64,000 nucleotides of DNA from Taklimakanibacter sp049323275 (GTDB lineage Bacteria; Pseudomonadota; Alphaproteobacteria; Rhizobiales; Aestuariivirgaceae), in assembly GCA_049323275.1 (NCBI GenBank), contig JBMOOM010000050.1, forward strand, positions 1 through 64,000, written 5' to 3'. The notes beneath the pieces were generated by a model. That model made no database searches. It saw only the letters and a program-made list of their open reading frames with translations, and was not told the DNA's origin. The first letter of the stretch is position 1, and each line of letters begins with the position of its first letter. The translations under genes and the position numbers were made by a program. This document shows, piece after piece, positions 32,091 to 41,105 of this stretch.

Positions 32091-33692
32091 ATGCCTGACT
32101 ATATCGTCGTGGGCGGCGGCTCGGCCGGATGCGTCGTCGCCTCGCGGCTTTCTGAAGATGCGGCAAGCTCGGTGCTGCTGCTCGAGGAAGGCCCCGAGGA
32201 CCGCAACATCGCCATCCATCTGCCGGTGATGGTCTATAAGACCGCCACCGGCAACCTGCTGCAGCGGCTGGAGCAGGAGCCGGCGGCCGGGAATCCGAAA
32301 GCAAAGAAGCCCACCATGGTGCAGGCGCGGGTTCTGGGCGGCGGCAGCTCGGTCAATGCCATGCTTTATGTGCGCGGAATTCCCTCCGACTACGACCGTT
32401 GGGCGCAAGAGGGCGCCGAAGGCTGGGCCTATGACGATGTCCTGCCCTTCTTCAGGCGTGCCGAGGATAATGACTCGCTCTCAGGACCGGCGCATGCGAC
32501 CGGCGGTCCGCTCAAAGTATCGAATCCCGAATATGTGAGTCCGCTCACCCGTCTCTGGCTCAAGGCCTGCCAGGAGCGCGGCATTCCGCCGGTGCCGGAT
32601 TTCAACAGCGGCAACCAGGCGGGCTCGGGCCTCTATCAGCTCACGCTGCGCAATGGCCGGCGCGCCAGCGCCGCTGTCTGCTATCTGAAGCCCGCGCGCA
32701 AGCGGCCCAATCTCGCCGTCTCGACCAACAGCCGCGCCTTGAAGCTCATCGTCGAGGACAAGCGCGTCACCGGCGTGGAATATATGAAGGGCGGCGAGCG
32801 CATGATCGCCAAAGCGGAGCGCGAGGTGATCGTGGCGGCGGGCGCCATCAACACGCCGCGTCTGCTGATGGTGTCGGGTATCGGTCCCGGCAAGCATCTG
32901 AGCCGGATCGGTGTTCCGGTCGTGCATGATCTGCCGGGAGTCGGCCGCAATCTGCAGGACCATATGGACGTCTATCTGGTCTACGAGCTCCAGGGCGATC
33001 ATGGCTACGACAAATACAAGAAGCTTCATTGGAAGGCCTGGGCGGGCCTCCAATATGCGCTGTTCCGCCAGGGGCCGGTCTGTTCGAACATCATCGAAGG
33101 CGGCGCCTTCTGGCGCGTGAACCAGGATGATCCCCATGCCGACGTGCAATATGCCTTTCTCGCCGGCTCCGGCGTCGAGGAGGGGGTGCGGCCGGTCAAG
33201 GGCGCCAGCGGCTGCACGCTCAATGCCTGCCAGATCAGGCCGCGCTCGCGCGGCTTCGTCGAACTGCGCTCGCCCGATCCTTTTGCGCCACCGCGCATCG
33301 TGCCCAATTATCTCTCCGACCCTTACGATCTCGAGACGATGGCGCGCGCCGTGAGGCTCGGCCGTGAGATCATGGGACAGCCGGTGCTGAAACCCTATAT
33401 CCGGCGCGAGATCCTCCCCGAGCATCCGCTCGTGACACCCGAGGATCATCGCCAATATGTGAAGGACCAGGCGCAGGGCGCTTTGCATCCGACCGGCACC
33501 TGCCGGATCGGCGCCGATCCGATGGCGGTGGTCGACAGCAAGCTCAGGGTGCACGGCCTGTCGGGCCTGCGCATCGCCGATGCCTCGATCATGCCTTATG
33601 TGCCCTCGGGCAATACCAACGCGCCGGCGATCATGGTCGGGGAGCGCGCCTCCGACTTCATTCGCGCTGGCCGCAATGATCTGAGGAGCTGA
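32091..33692 (+). CDS. GMC oxidoreductase, choline dehydrogenase-like
   Basis: 533-aa FAD enzyme oxidising an alcohol to an aldehyde or ketone. FAD-binding GGGSAGCVVASRL is at 8-20, GMC signature 1 is VLGGGSSVNAMLYVRG around 80-95, and the active-site region is HPTGTCRIG. The C-terminal SGNTNAPAIMVGERASD closes the FAD site. No signal peptide. It follows the binding protein and overlaps the next start by 1 nt. Choline, polyethylene glycol and sugar-alcohol dehydrogenases share this architecture, so substrate is open. Confidence 0.88.
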   Translation: MPDYIVVGGGSAGCVVASRLSEDAASSVLLLEEGPEDRNIAIHLPVMVYKTATGNLLQRLEQEPAAGNPKAKKPTMVQARVLGGGSSVNAMLYVRGIPSDYDRWAQEGAEGWAYDDVLPFFRRAEDNDSLSGPAHATGGPLKVSNPEYVSPLTRLWLKACQERGIPPVPDFNSGNQAGSGLYQLTLRNGRRASAAVCYLKPARKRPNLAVSTNSRALKLIVEDKRVTGVEYMKGGERMIAKAEREVIVAAGAINTPRLLMVSGIGPGKHLSRIGVPVVHDLPGVGRNLQDHMDVYLVYELQGDHGYDKYKKLHWKAWAGLQYALFRQGPVCSNIIEGGAFWRVNQDDPHADVQYAFLAGSGVEEGVRPVKGASGCTLNACQIRPRSRGFVELRSPDPFAPPRIVPNYLSDPYDLETMARAVRLGREIMGQPVLKPYIRREILPEHPLVTPEDHRQYVKDQAQGALHPTGTCRIGADPMAVVDSKLRVHGLSGLRIADASIMPYVPSGNTNAPAIMVGERASDFIRAGRNDLRS

Positions 33693-34462
33693 TGCGCCTG
33701 TCCGCCTGTATCGAGATGCTGTTCGTCTACGAAGCGTCCGATATCGTTGACCGCATGGCGCTCGCCGCCGCAGCCGGCTTCGAGACGGTCGAGTTCTGGC
33801 ATTGGCGCAACAAGGACATCGCCGCCATCGACAAGGCGCGGCGCGAGCTCCGCCTCGCCATCGCCGGCCTGCTCGCCGAGCCGGTGGCCGACCTGACCGA
33901 TCCGGCGCGCCATGACGAATTTCTCGCCGGTTTGAAGGAGAGCCTTGCGGTGGCGCGCCGCCTCGAGGCGCCGGTCCTGATCGCCCAGGCCGGCAGCGAG
34001 TTGCCGGGAAGATCGCGCGCCGGGCAGCATCAGGCGATCGTCACGGCGCTGAGGCGCGCCGCCGATCTTCTGGCCGGCGCCGGCGTCGTCCTGGCGCTGG
34101 AGCCTTTGAACATTCGCATCGATCATCCCGGCTATTATCTGTCATCGACGGAAGAGGGGCTCGACATCGTCGATGCCGTCGGCCGGCCGGAAATCAGGCT
34201 CCTCTACGACCTCTATCATTCGATGGTGATGGGCGAGGCGCCGGCGCAGGTGCTGGCGGGCCGGGTCGACCGCATCGCCCATCTTCATGTTGCCGATCAC
34301 CCGGGCCGGCATCAGCCGGGCACCGGCGGGCTGGCGCTCGCCGAAGCGCTGGCCTGGATCGGCAGCCGGGGCTATGCCGGCGCGGCCGGACTCGAATTCG
34401 TGCCGAAGGGGCCGACCGCGCAAGCCGTCGAAGACGCTAGACGGCGGCTGCGAGCGATCTAG
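33692..34462 (+). CDS. Hydroxypyruvate isomerase-like TIM-barrel protein
   Basis: 256 aa, the normal length for Hyi/OtnI proteins. N-terminus MRLSACIEMLF and the residues of LEPLN, LLYDLYHS, IAHLHVADHPGRHQPGTG and LEFVPKG supply the Glu-Asp-His-Glu metal site of hydroxypyruvate isomerases. It would interconvert a short keto/aldo acid such as hydroxypyruvate and tartronate semialdehyde. The ATG shares one base with the GMC stop (TGATG). The gene end overlaps the convergent aminotransferase by 26 nt. Confidence 0.83.
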   Translation: MRLSACIEMLFVYEASDIVDRMALAAAAGFETVEFWHWRNKDIAAIDKARRELRLAIAGLLAEPVADLTDPARHDEFLAGLKESLAVARRLEAPVLIAQAGSELPGRSRAGQHQAIVTALRRAADLLAGAGVVLALEPLNIRIDHPGYYLSSTEEGLDIVDAVGRPEIRLLYDLYHSMVMGEAPAQVLAGRVDRIAHLHVADHPGRHQPGTGGLALAEALAWIGSRGYAGAAGLEFVPKGPTAQAVEDARRRLRAI

Positions 34463-35585
34463 GCTTCACGCCATATTCCTCGGCGAGGAAATCGTCGATC
34501 AACTGCAGCGCTTCCCGCAGCGCATCCGCTTCGCTGCCGATACCGAAACGTAAATGGTTTTCCATGCCGAACCAGGCGCCCGCGACGAGAAAGACGCTCT
34601 TCCTCTCGCGCAGCTTGCGGCAGAGGGCCTCCGAGGCGTCGGGCAACTGGTAGCGCAGGAACGCCATGGCGCCGGCCTGGGGCGGCACCCAGCTGAAGAT
34701 GTCCGATCTGCCCTCGATCCACTGGCGCATCTGGCCGAGATTGCGCGCCAGCACGTCGCGATTGCGCTTCAGGATACCGGTGCGCCTTTCCGGCTGAAGC
34801 GCGTGCAGCGCCACCCGCTGTCCCGGAATATTGCTGCCGATGGTCGTGTAGTCCTGATGCCGCATGGCCTTCTCGATCACGGCTTCGGGCGCCACCATCC
34901 AGCCGATCCTGAGGCCGGCCAGCGCCATGCCCTTGGCGGTGCCGCCGGTGACGATCGTCTTCGGCGCCGCGCCGTGGAGGGTCATGATCTCGTCGCCCAT
35001 AAGCTCGGTGCCGCGATAGATCTCGTCCGAATGGAGATGGATGTCGCGCTCGGCGCAGAGCGCGATCAATGTGGCGCGTTCGGCATCGCCGAGAATCGAG
35101 CCGGTCGGATTGTTGGGATTGCACAGGCTGATGAGGCGCGTGCGGGAATTGACCAGCCGGCGCAGCTCGTCGAAATCGATGAACCACCGGTCGCGGTCGA
35201 GCCGCAGCGGGCAGAGATGCACGCTCGCGCCCAGAGCCTTGGCGAGGCCCGGCGCCTGCATGAAGGTCGGCGTGACGATGACGGCTTCGTCGCCGGCCTC
35301 GAGCGTGCTCATCACGGTGAGCATGTTCGCCTCGCTGCTGCCGGTGGTGACGAGCACATTCTCCGTGCTCGCGCCTGGATGCAGCGCCGCGATGGCCGCG
35401 CGCAAAGCCGGCTCCCCTTCGGTGTGGCCATAGCCGAGCGGTAAATCGAGCAGATACTCTATTTCTTCTGACGACAGGATCTCGCGCAGCGTGAAAGGGT
35501 GCAGTCCGCTTTCGGTGAGGTTGTATTTGACCGTGTTCTCCCAGATCGACTGGTTTCTCTCGAGCTCGAACAGGTCAATGCGCAT
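34437..35585 (-). CDS. PLP-dependent class I/II aminotransferase
   Basis: 382-aa fold-type I enzyme. The PLP lysine lies in TGGTAKGMALAGLRIGW, with the substrate/PLP motif NPNNPTGS and the aspartate of HSDEIYRG. The C-terminal Arg for carboxylate binding is in LRFGIGS. It would move an amino group between an amino acid and a keto acid. It is divergent from the aldehyde dehydrogenase at 35766 and convergent with the Hyi-like gene, with which it shares 26 nt. This group includes capreomycidine-synthase-like and aspartate-type aminotransferases. Confidence 0.85.
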   Translation of the reverse strand: MRIDLFELERNQSIWENTVKYNLTESGLHPFTLREILSSEEIEYLLDLPLGYGHTEGEPALRAAIAALHPGASTENVLVTTGSSEANMLTVMSTLEAGDEAVIVTPTFMQAPGLAKALGASVHLCPLRLDRDRWFIDFDELRRLVNSRTRLISLCNPNNPTGSILGDAERATLIALCAERDIHLHSDEIYRGTELMGDEIMTLHGAAPKTIVTGGTAKGMALAGLRIGWMVAPEAVIEKAMRHQDYTTIGSNIPGQRVALHALQPERRTGILKRNRDVLARNLGQMRQWIEGRSDIFSWVPPQAGAMAFLRYQLPDASEALCRKLRERKSVFLVAGAWFGMENHLRFGIGSEADALREALQLIDDFLAEEYGVKPRSLAAAV

Positions 35586-35765
35586 GGTTCACCTTGGATG
35601 AAGCGGGGATGACGGCCAGAGGTAGCGAGCGGGCTAGGAAGAATTCTCTCGAATCCCGGGAGGGGTCGGAAACATTCTGCCGAAGCCGCGAAGCAAAAGA
35701 AAATTGCATGCCGGATGCGCCGCGTATCAGGGGGCGCAGGAAATCTCTTCAGTCGGGAACAGGGC

Positions 35766-37199
35766 ATGGACATCAGGCCGAATTACATCAATGGCGAATG
35801 GCGCGCGGCGGAGGCTCATAGCGAGCGCCGCAACCCATCGGATCTCTCGGAGAGCATCGGCCGCTTCGCCATTGCGAGTCCCGCGGATGTCGCCGATGCG
35901 GTGACCGCCGCGCATCAGGCGCTGCCCGGCTGGAGTGCTGAAACCCCGCAAAGGCGCCAGGACATTCTCAACAAGGCGGCGGATATCGTCAGCCGCCGCA
36001 AGGACGAACTCGCCATCCTGCTGTCGCGCGAGGAAGGCAAGACGCTCCCCGAATCGAAGACCGAGGTGACGAAGGCAGGCGAGACATTGCGCTATTTCGC
36101 CGGCGAGGCGGTGCGTATGGCCGGTGCCAGCCTGCGCTCGGTGCGCGCCGGTGTCGATATCGACATGCGCCGCGAGCCGGTCGGCGTCGTGGCGCTGATC
36201 ACGCCGTGGAATTTCCCTTTCTCGATTCCGGCCTGGAAGGCGGCGCCGGCGCTGGCCTATGGCAATTGCGCCATTCTGAAGCCGGCCGATCTCACCAATG
36301 CCGTCGCCTGGGAACTGGCGAAGATCCTGCATGAGGCAGGTGTCCCGCCGGGCGTCTTCCAGCTGGTGATGGGGGGCGCCGAGACGGGAGCGGCATTGAC
36401 ATCCGACCCGGGCATCGATGGCGTGAGCTTTACCGGCTCGGGCGCGGTCGGCCGGCGCATCGCCAGGGATGTGGTGGATCGCGGAGTCCGCATTCAGCTC
36501 GAACTCGGCGGCAAGAACCCGCTTTACGTCGCCGGCGACGCCGACATGGCGAAGGCGGTCGATGCCGCGATCAAGGGCGGCTTCTATTCGACCGGCCAAC
36601 GCTGCACCGCGTCGAGCCGCATCATCGTCGATGCCGCCATCCACGATCGTTTCGTCGAGGAGCTTCTGGCGCGCACGCGGGCATTGCGCATAGGCCACGC
36701 GCTCGATCCCAAGAGCGACATAGGTCCGCTCGCCAGCGCACCGCAATTGCGGCGCGTATCGGACTTCATAGTGCAGGCCGAGCAGGACGGCGCCGAGCGC
36801 CGATATGGTGGTGACAGTCTCGAGCGCGAGACGGAGGGATATTTCCTCTCGCCGGCAATCTTCACGCGCGGCGACATGCGCCAGATCATCAACCGCGAGG
36901 AAGTCTTCGGCCCCGTCATTTCGGTCTTCAAGGCGGATGATTTCGACGCGGCGGTGAAGATCGCCAATGCCACGGAATATGGTCTGAGCGCCGGCATCTT
37001 CACCGCCTCGCACGCCAAGGCCCGCGCCTTCATGCGGGCGAGCAATGCCGGCATGGTGATGGTGAACCTGCCGACCGTCGGGTCCGATTATCACGTGCCT
37101 TTCGGCGGGCGCGGCGCCTCGGCCTATGGGCCGAAGGAAATGGGCCTGGGCGCGGTCGAGTTCTTCACCCAGACCAAGACCGCCTATATCGCCGATTGA
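35766..37199 (+). CDS. NAD(P)-dependent aldehyde dehydrogenase, alpha-ketoglutarate semialdehyde dehydrogenase-like
   Basis: 477-aa ALDH. PWNFPF is the cofactor-side motif, FTGSGAVG the NAD loop, LELGGKN carries the general-base Glu and GQRCTASS the catalytic Cys. The GQRCTASSR form is common in 2,5-dioxopentanoate (KGSA) dehydrogenases that end hydroxyproline and sugar-acid pathways. ATG at 35766 starts MDIRPNYINGEW, a typical ALDH N-terminus. It is divergent from the aminotransferase, followed by a cupin gene and a lyase gene. It likely oxidises a semialdehyde made by the neighbours. Confidence 0.88.
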   Translation: MDIRPNYINGEWRAAEAHSERRNPSDLSESIGRFAIASPADVADAVTAAHQALPGWSAETPQRRQDILNKAADIVSRRKDELAILLSREEGKTLPESKTEVTKAGETLRYFAGEAVRMAGASLRSVRAGVDIDMRREPVGVVALITPWNFPFSIPAWKAAPALAYGNCAILKPADLTNAVAWELAKILHEAGVPPGVFQLVMGGAETGAALTSDPGIDGVSFTGSGAVGRRIARDVVDRGVRIQLELGGKNPLYVAGDADMAKAVDAAIKGGFYSTGQRCTASSRIIVDAAIHDRFVEELLARTRALRIGHALDPKSDIGPLASAPQLRRVSDFIVQAEQDGAERRYGGDSLERETEGYFLSPAIFTRGDMRQIINREEVFGPVISVFKADDFDAAVKIANATEYGLSAGIFTASHAKARAFMRASNAGMVMVNLPTVGSDYHVPFGGRGASAYGPKEMGLGAVEFFTQTKTAYIAD

Positions 37200-37303
37200 G
37201 GCGGTGCGCCTGCCTGTTTCATTCCCGCCCGGGGACGAAAAAAGCAGGTTCTTTCCGGCGGCTTGCCTAGTCTCATGAGAACAGAAAAAATGGAGTTTGC
37301 GTG

Positions 37304-37774
37304 ATGCGCAAGAAGATCAGCCCGATCGACCCGGCCACTCTCGAGGCGGACACCAAGTCGACCTATCCCGAAGTGTTCCAGAAGCCGGTTGCCGGCCGCC
37401 GCAAGCGGCGCCTCGCGCCGCTCGCCCAGCTCAAGCATCTGTCGGCCGTGCATGTGGAGCTGCCGCCCGGCTGCGCCTCGTCGCTGCGCGTCTGGCACAG
37501 CCATGAGGACGAGCTGATCATCGTCACCGAGGGCGAGTTGACGCTCGTCACCGATGACGGCGAGGAGATCATGCGCGCCGGCCATATTGCGGGTTTTCCC
37601 GCCGGCGCCGCCAATGGCCATCAGATCGTGAATCGCAGTGGCGCGCGCGCCGCCTTCGTCGAAGTCGCGAGCTTCGACGAGCAGAACACCTCGACCTATC
37701 CCGACCATGACCTCCTGCAGATCCCCGACGGCCGCGGCCGCCGCTTCGTCCGCAAGGACGGCACGCCCTATTGA
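37304..37774 (+). CDS. Cupin-domain protein
   Basis: 156-aa single-domain cupin. The motif HSHEDELIIVTEGE at about residues 66-79 supplies two His and a Glu, and HQIVNRSG the last His, as in metal-binding cupins. It may be an isomerase, a dioxygenase-like enzyme or a small-molecule sensor. Start at 37304 is 8 nt after GGAG; a GTG at 37301 is possible. Stop is 4 nt before the lyase start, so the pair is almost certainly co-translated and works on related compounds. Confidence 0.8.
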   Translation: MRKKISPIDPATLEADTKSTYPEVFQKPVAGRRKRRLAPLAQLKHLSAVHVELPPGCASSLRVWHSHEDELIIVTEGELTLVTDDGEEIMRAGHIAGFPAGAANGHQIVNRSGARAAFVEVASFDEQNTSTYPDHDLLQIPDGRGRRFVRKDGTPY

Positions 37775-37778
37775 TCCC

Positions 37779-39290
37779 GTGACCCAGCAGATCTCTCCCC
37801 GGCTGTCGGAGCCGCTGGCGCCGGAAATCCTCGATCTGGTTTTCCGGCCGCGCATCGAGCGCGAGCTCGGCGCCGGCATCGGTGATCTCTGCGCCGTGAA
37901 CGAGGCGCATCTGATCATGCTGGAAAGGATGGGCCTGGTGTCGGCGCGCGATGCGCGCCGGCTGGCCGAGGCGCTGATGGCGATCCGCGGCGAGGGCCTC
38001 GCCGCCATTCCACGCGATCCCTCGCGCGAGGACGGCTATTTCAATTTCGAAGCGGCGCTGATGGCGCGGGCCGGCGGGGAGGCCGGCGGCCGGCTTCACA
38101 TCGCGCGCAGCCGCAATGACATCAACGCCACGCTCGACCGCCTGACGATGCGGTCTTTGTTGGTGGAGATGATCGCCGCCGCGGTCGACTGGCGCCGCAT
38201 CCTGGCCGAGCGGGCGCTGTCCTTCGCCGACATGGTGATGCCGGGCTATACCCATTTGCAGCTGGCGCAGCCGATCACCTTCGGTTTCTATCTCGCCGGC
38301 ATCTGCGGTGCGCTCGGCCGCGATACCGAACGCCTGTTCCACGCCTATGAAGCGGCGAACAGCTGTCCCCTGGGCGCCTGCGCGCTCGCCGGCACATCCT
38401 TCGCGACCGACCGCGACCTGGTCGCCGATCTTCTCGGTTTCGACAGCGTGCGCCTCCACACCCAGGACGCCGTGGCGTCGCGCGATTATGCCTGGGATGC
38501 GGCCGCGGCCATGCTGAGTCTTGCTTCCACCTGGGGCCGTTTCGCCCAGGATCTCTATGTCTGGGCGACGCCGGAATTCGGACTGGTGTCCTTCCCCGAC
38601 AGCATCGCCGGCATTTCCAGCATCATGCCGCAGAAGAAGAATCCGATCGCGGTGGAGTTTCTGAAAAGCGCCTCGGGCGAGGTGCTGGGCGGTGTCGCCG
38701 GAAGCTTCGCCATCCTGAAAGGCGGCCATTTCAGCCACGCCGGCGATACGAGCCGGGGAGCCCTGGCGCCCCTGTGGCCGGCGCTGCGGCTGAGCCTGAA
38801 TGCGCTCAGGATCGCAAGTCTGGTCGCCGCCCGCATCGAGCCGCGTCCCGCCATCATGGCGAAACGCGCGGCGGAGGGTTTCTCGACGGCGACCGACCTC
38901 GCCGATGAGCTGGTGCGGCAATGCGGCCTGTCCTTCCGCCAGGCGCATCATGTCGTGGCCGATCTCGTCCGCGACGCGGTCGCGCGGGACCTGGGGGCCA
39001 TGGATATGCGCGAGAGCGATCTGAGCCAGGCTTTCGAGCGCGTGATGGGGCGGTCGCTGCCGGTCGACGCCACCGATCTGCTCGGTGTTCTCGATCCCGC
39101 CAAGGCGGTGCGCCGGCGCCAGTCGGCGGGTTCGGCCTCGCCCGCCGAGACGCGCAAGCTCTGCGCCACGCTCGAAGACGAAATCGATCGTGACGAGGAT
39201 GATCTGCGCGTCCGGCAGTCCGCCCTCACCGCCGCGCGCCAGCGGCTCGAATCGCAGGTCTGTGCTCTCATGAAAGCGAATGAAGCATAG
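37779..39290 (+). CDS. Argininosuccinate lyase/fumarase superfamily C-N lyase (ArgH-like)
   Basis: 503 aa with a GTG start 4 nt after the cupin stop. Superfamily signature ISSIMPQKKNP carries the mobile-loop serine; RSRNDINAT and GYTHLQLAQPIT (catalytic His) match ArgH. These enzymes release fumarate from an N-succinyl amino compound. It is longer than ArgH (about 460 aa) because of a charged C-terminal extension, and no arginine gene is near. The same superfamily includes EDDS lyase, which cleaves an aminopolycarboxylate. Catabolic cleavage of an N-substituted aspartate is therefore more likely than arginine synthesis. Confidence 0.82.
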   Translation: MTQQISPRLSEPLAPEILDLVFRPRIERELGAGIGDLCAVNEAHLIMLERMGLVSARDARRLAEALMAIRGEGLAAIPRDPSREDGYFNFEAALMARAGGEAGGRLHIARSRNDINATLDRLTMRSLLVEMIAAAVDWRRILAERALSFADMVMPGYTHLQLAQPITFGFYLAGICGALGRDTERLFHAYEAANSCPLGACALAGTSFATDRDLVADLLGFDSVRLHTQDAVASRDYAWDAAAAMLSLASTWGRFAQDLYVWATPEFGLVSFPDSIAGISSIMPQKKNPIAVEFLKSASGEVLGGVAGSFAILKGGHFSHAGDTSRGALAPLWPALRLSLNALRIASLVAARIEPRPAIMAKRAAEGFSTATDLADELVRQCGLSFRQAHHVVADLVRDAVARDLGAMDMRESDLSQAFERVMGRSLPVDATDLLGVLDPAKAVRRRQSAGSASPAETRKLCATLEDEIDRDEDDLRVRQSALTAARQRLESQVCALMKANEA

Positions 39291-39312
39291 CTCGCCTTTG
39301 GCAGAATTTGCC

Positions 39313-39335
39313 GTGTCGCAGGCGCATTTCGACAC
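39313..39335. promoter_or_regulatory. Inverted repeat GTGTCG-N11-CGACAC, candidate operator
   Basis: GTGTCG (39313-39318) and CGACAC (39330-39335) flank 11 bases in the 77-bp gap before the three-subunit dehydrogenase genes, 32 nt before the ATG. The LysR or Lrp regulator downstream could bind here, but this is inference. Confidence 0.4.
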
Positions 39336-39367
39336 AATCGGCGCAGTACCGGCGGTTAGATGAGCCC

Positions 39368-39694
39368 ATGAAGGATGCACAGGACATGCAAAGCGGAACG
39401 GGCCAGTTCGTGCGGCTGGGCGAAGAGGCGCGGCCCGTTCTCGAGATCACGATCGACGGCCGGCGGTTTTCCTGTCTCGCAGGCGATACGGTGCTGACCG
39501 CGGTGCTGCTTGCCGGGCGGCATCTGCGTCAATCCGAATTCGGCGACGGCCCGCGCGCCGGCTTCTGCAACATGGGCGCCTGCCAGGATTGCTGGATGTA
39601 TCGGGCCGATGGCCGGCGCATCCGCGCCTGCACCACCTATGTCGAGGCCGCGATGAATATCTGCACGACCGATCCGCAGCATCATGTCGCTTGA
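39368..39694 (+). CDS. [2Fe-2S] ferredoxin-like subunit of an HcnA/opine-oxidase-type dehydrogenase
   Basis: 108-aa small subunit. The cluster ligands are visible in FCNMGACQDCWMY plus the later Cys of RACTTY, as in HcnA, OoxA-associated and D-hydroxyproline dehydrogenase small subunits. It would pass electrons between the flavins of the two larger subunits. Start at 39368 is chosen because the conserved part begins soon after; the stop overlaps the next start by 11 nt. Subunit order small Fe-S, FAD/Fe-S, DAO matches hydrogen cyanide synthase HcnABC and relatives. Confidence 0.85.
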   Translation: MKDAQDMQSGTGQFVRLGEEARPVLEITIDGRRFSCLAGDTVLTAVLLAGRHLRQSEFGDGPRAGFCNMGACQDCWMYRADGRRIRACTTYVEAAMNICTTDPQHHVA

Positions 39695-41105
39695 GAAGAT
39701 CGTCATCATCGGGACCGGACCGGCCGGCACGCGCGCCGCCGAGACACTGCTGCGCCGGGGCTGCCGCAACCTCACCGTCATCAGCGAGGCGCCGGCGAGC
39801 GGCGGGCAGATCTATCGCCGCCAGCCCCCGGGCTTCACGCGCAAGGCTGAGGAGATCTATGGCAGCGAGGCGGAGAAGGCGGTGGCGCTGCACGGGAGCT
39901 TCGACGCGCTCGCGAGTGCCGTCGACTGTCGGCCGGACACGCTGGTCTGGAATATCTTCGACCGCAAGGTCTTCACCAATGGTCCGGATGGCGTCGAGGA
40001 GATTCCCTTCGACCGGCTGGTGCTGACCACCGGCGCCATGGACCGCATATTGCCGGTGCCGGGCTGGACCTTGCCCGGCGTCTTCACGCTCGGCGGCGCG
40101 CAGATCGCCTTGAAGCATCAGGCCTGCGCCATCGGACGCCAGGTGGTCTTTGCCGGCGCCGGCCCGCTGCTCTATCTCGTCGCCTGGCAATATATGAAGG
40201 CCGGGGCGAATGTCGTGGCGGTGCTCGACACCTCCGCTTTCGCCAACAAGATCGCCGCGAGCCTCAAGCTGCTCGCGCTGCCGCGCCTCATGCTCAGGGG
40301 TCTCAAATTCCGTCGTGACCTCAAGGCGAAGGGCGTAGCACTTCACGAAGGCGTCCGCCTCACGCGTATCGACGGCAACCGGTCGGTGACGGCCGTCACC
40401 TTTACCAAAGGCGGCGCCGTGAACCGTCTTGACTGCGATGCGGTGGGGCTGGGCTTCGGCCTCAATCCCGAGATGCAGCTGGCCGAGCTGGCGGGCGGCC
40501 GCACGCGCTTCGATCGGATTTTCCGGCAATGGGTTCTGGCCCATGACGGTGAAGGCCGCGTTGCCGATCGTGTTTATGTCGCCGGCGATGGCCATGCGAT
40601 CGGCGGCGCCGATGTCGCCGAGCTCACCGGCGAGCGCGCCGCCTGGGCGGTTCTTGCTGATCTCGGCCTGCCGGTCTCCGCCGAGCGCCAGGCTCTCATC
40701 CGCCGCGCCTTGAAGCGCCAGGCGATCTTCCGGCAGGGCATCGAGCAGAGCTTTCCGCTGCCGGCCGCGTGGGTGGCCGACACGCCGGACGAGACGATCC
40801 TGTGCCGCTGCGAGAATGTGACTTTCGGCGAGGTGCGCGCGGCCATCGCCGAGCTCGAGCCGCGTGACGTCAACCGGCTCAAGGCTTTTGCGCGGCCGGG
40901 CATGGGGCGCTGCCAGGGCCGCGTCTGCGGCCATGTCCTGGCCGAGCTTCTCGCCGCCGAGACCGGCATGCCGCTGGAGGAGGTCGGACGCCTGCGCGGC
41001 CAGGCGCCGGTCAAGCCGCTTCATTATGCGGCCGCGGCCGGCAAGGCGGAGGCGACTCTTGCGCTGTGGTTGAAGCAGGCCGACGAGTGTCTGGAAAATG
41101 GCTGA
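39684..41105 (+). CDS. FAD/NAD(P) oxidoreductase subunit with C-terminal BFD-like Fe-S domain (HcnB/OoxA-like)
   Basis: 473 aa. N-terminal FAD motif IVIIGTGPAGTRAAE is followed by GGQIYRR, typical of opine oxidase subunit A. A second nucleotide motif is VVFAGAGPLLYLVA. The C-terminal 90 residues form a BFD-like [2Fe-2S] domain with CRCENV and GMGRCQGRVCG supplying the cysteines. It overlaps both neighbours (11 nt and 8 nt). It would receive electrons from the DAO subunit and pass them toward the respiratory chain. Confidence 0.88.
   Translation: MSLEKIVIIGTGPAGTRAAETLLRRGCRNLTVISEAPASGGQIYRRQPPGFTRKAEEIYGSEAEKAVALHGSFDALASAVDCRPDTLVWNIFDRKVFTNGPDGVEEIPFDRLVLTTGAMDRILPVPGWTLPGVFTLGGAQIALKHQACAIGRQVVFAGAGPLLYLVAWQYMKAGANVVAVLDTSAFANKIAASLKLLALPRLMLRGLKFRRDLKAKGVALHEGVRLTRIDGNRSVTAVTFTKGGAVNRLDCDAVGLGFGLNPEMQLAELAGGRTRFDRIFRQWVLAHDGEGRVADRVYVAGDGHAIGGADVAELTGERAAWAVLADLGLPVSAERQALIRRALKRQAIFRQGIEQSFPLPAAWVADTPDETILCRCENVTFGEVRAAIAELEPRDVNRLKAFARPGMGRCQGRVCGHVLAELLAAETGMPLEEVGRLRGQAPVKPLHYAAAAGKAEATLALWLKQADECLENG

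Noticed and set aside
37779..39290. argH as an arginine biosynthesis gene
   Set aside because: Coupled to a cupin and next to an opine-oxidase-like complex; longer than ArgH; no argG near.
37569..39380. 603-codon minus-strand frame opposite the ArgH-like lyase
   Set aside because: The plus strand has the full lyase signature; this is a GC-driven antisense frame.
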